From Gammaproteobacteria bacterium (GTDB taxonomy: Bacteria > Pseudomonadota > Gammaproteobacteria > Steroidobacterales > SZUA-146): DNA of 16,157 nt. Under the pieces are notes generated by a model. The model saw only the letters and a list, made by a program, of their open reading frames with translations, was not told the origin of the DNA and made no database searches. Below, in pieces: positions 15,944 through 16,157 of this stretch (position 1 is its first letter; the number at the start of each line of letters is the position of its first letter). A program made the position numbers and the translations under genes. Location: NCBI GenBank assembly GCA_013002925.1, contig JABDLQ010000178.1, forward strand, positions 1 through 16,157, read 5' to 3'.

Positions 15944-16021
15944 TTGACAGGTTGTGGTTTTCTGGTTGGGTGACGGCTACGGTTTGTTACAACCTATACC
16001 ATTGGTAGTTTAACTTATCAC

Positions 16022-16157
16022 ATGTCAAATAGTGCCAAATGTGGTCCCGACGGCGAAACACCGGTAGAGATACCAGCGCGCATCCGCAGGGGGTTTCTCG
16101 GGGTCCAGTCTGCAAATTGCATTGTGGGGCAGTTCCGACTGAGATCTTGTTCGGCCC
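16022..16157 (+). CDS. Unidentified open frame running off the right edge
   Basis: From ATG 16022 the frame stays open for 45 codons to the window end (MSNSAKCGPDGETPVE...). No Shine-Dalgarno precedes it. Several other frames, including all three on the minus strand, are also open over much of this stretch, so openness is weak evidence. Product not recognised. Confidence 0.15.
   Translation, partial: MSNSAKCGPDGETPVEIPARIRRGFLGVQSANCIVGQFRLRSCSA

Larger units (their letters stand above)
15783..16157. other. 375-base right-edge region without a recognised gene
   Basis: Holds the possible 35-codon frame, a perfect palindrome (15926-15943), an isolated -35-like TTGACA (15944-15949) with no matching -10 at 16-19 bases, and an A/T-richer patch around 15980-16035. 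I see no RNA gene, CRISPR or complete coding region. The ACR3 promoter should lie here on the minus strand, but no convincing -35/-10 pair was found. Confidence 0.5.

Overview
The window is a stretch of conserved bacterial housekeeping genes, most likely from a gammaproteobacterium. The order dnaK-dnaJ-dapB-carA-carB-greA-(DUF4149)-yhbY(opposite strand)-rlmE-ftsH-folP-glmM is the arrangement I know from Pseudomonas and relatives. Protein lengths and signature residues match gammaproteobacterial orthologues closely. I cannot name the genus.

Left block (1-3793, + strand): dnaK, missing about its first 38 residues at the window edge, then dnaJ, then dapB. dapB overlaps the end of dnaJ by 17 bases. 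The Hsp70/Hsp40 chaperone pair is thus followed directly by a lysine/diaminopimelate biosynthesis gene. A perfect hairpin covers the dnaK stop codon, and a terminator-like hairpin follows dapB.

Middle block (3910-9277, + strand): carA and carB encode the two subunits of carbamoyl-phosphate synthetase. They are separated by a 70-base gap that holds a possible 19-codon reading frame. greA overlaps carB by 8 bases. A small four-helix membrane protein of the DUF4149 type follows and ends 32 bases inside the convergent gene yhbY.

Right housekeeping block (9246-14657): yhbY (minus strand) diverges from rlmE, and rlmE, ftsH, folP and glmM run on the plus strand. Themes are ribosome maturation (YhbY, RlmE), membrane proteolysis (FtsH), folate (FolP) and cell-wall precursor supply (GlmM). 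ftsH and folP both appear to start with TTG behind strong Shine-Dalgarno sequences.

Right edge (14658-16157): instead of the tpiA and/or secG genes expected after glmM, there is a minus-strand ACR3-type arsenite efflux gene broken by one missing base near 15105. The last 375 bases contain no recognisable gene. They do hold a perfect 18-base palindrome, a possible 35-codon frame that overlaps the ACR3 start, and an unidentified frame running off the edge.

I found no clear novel system. Most of the window is ordinary core genome. The points worth a second look are the frameshifted transporter and its surroundings, the small reading frames in the operon gaps, and the unusual start codons.
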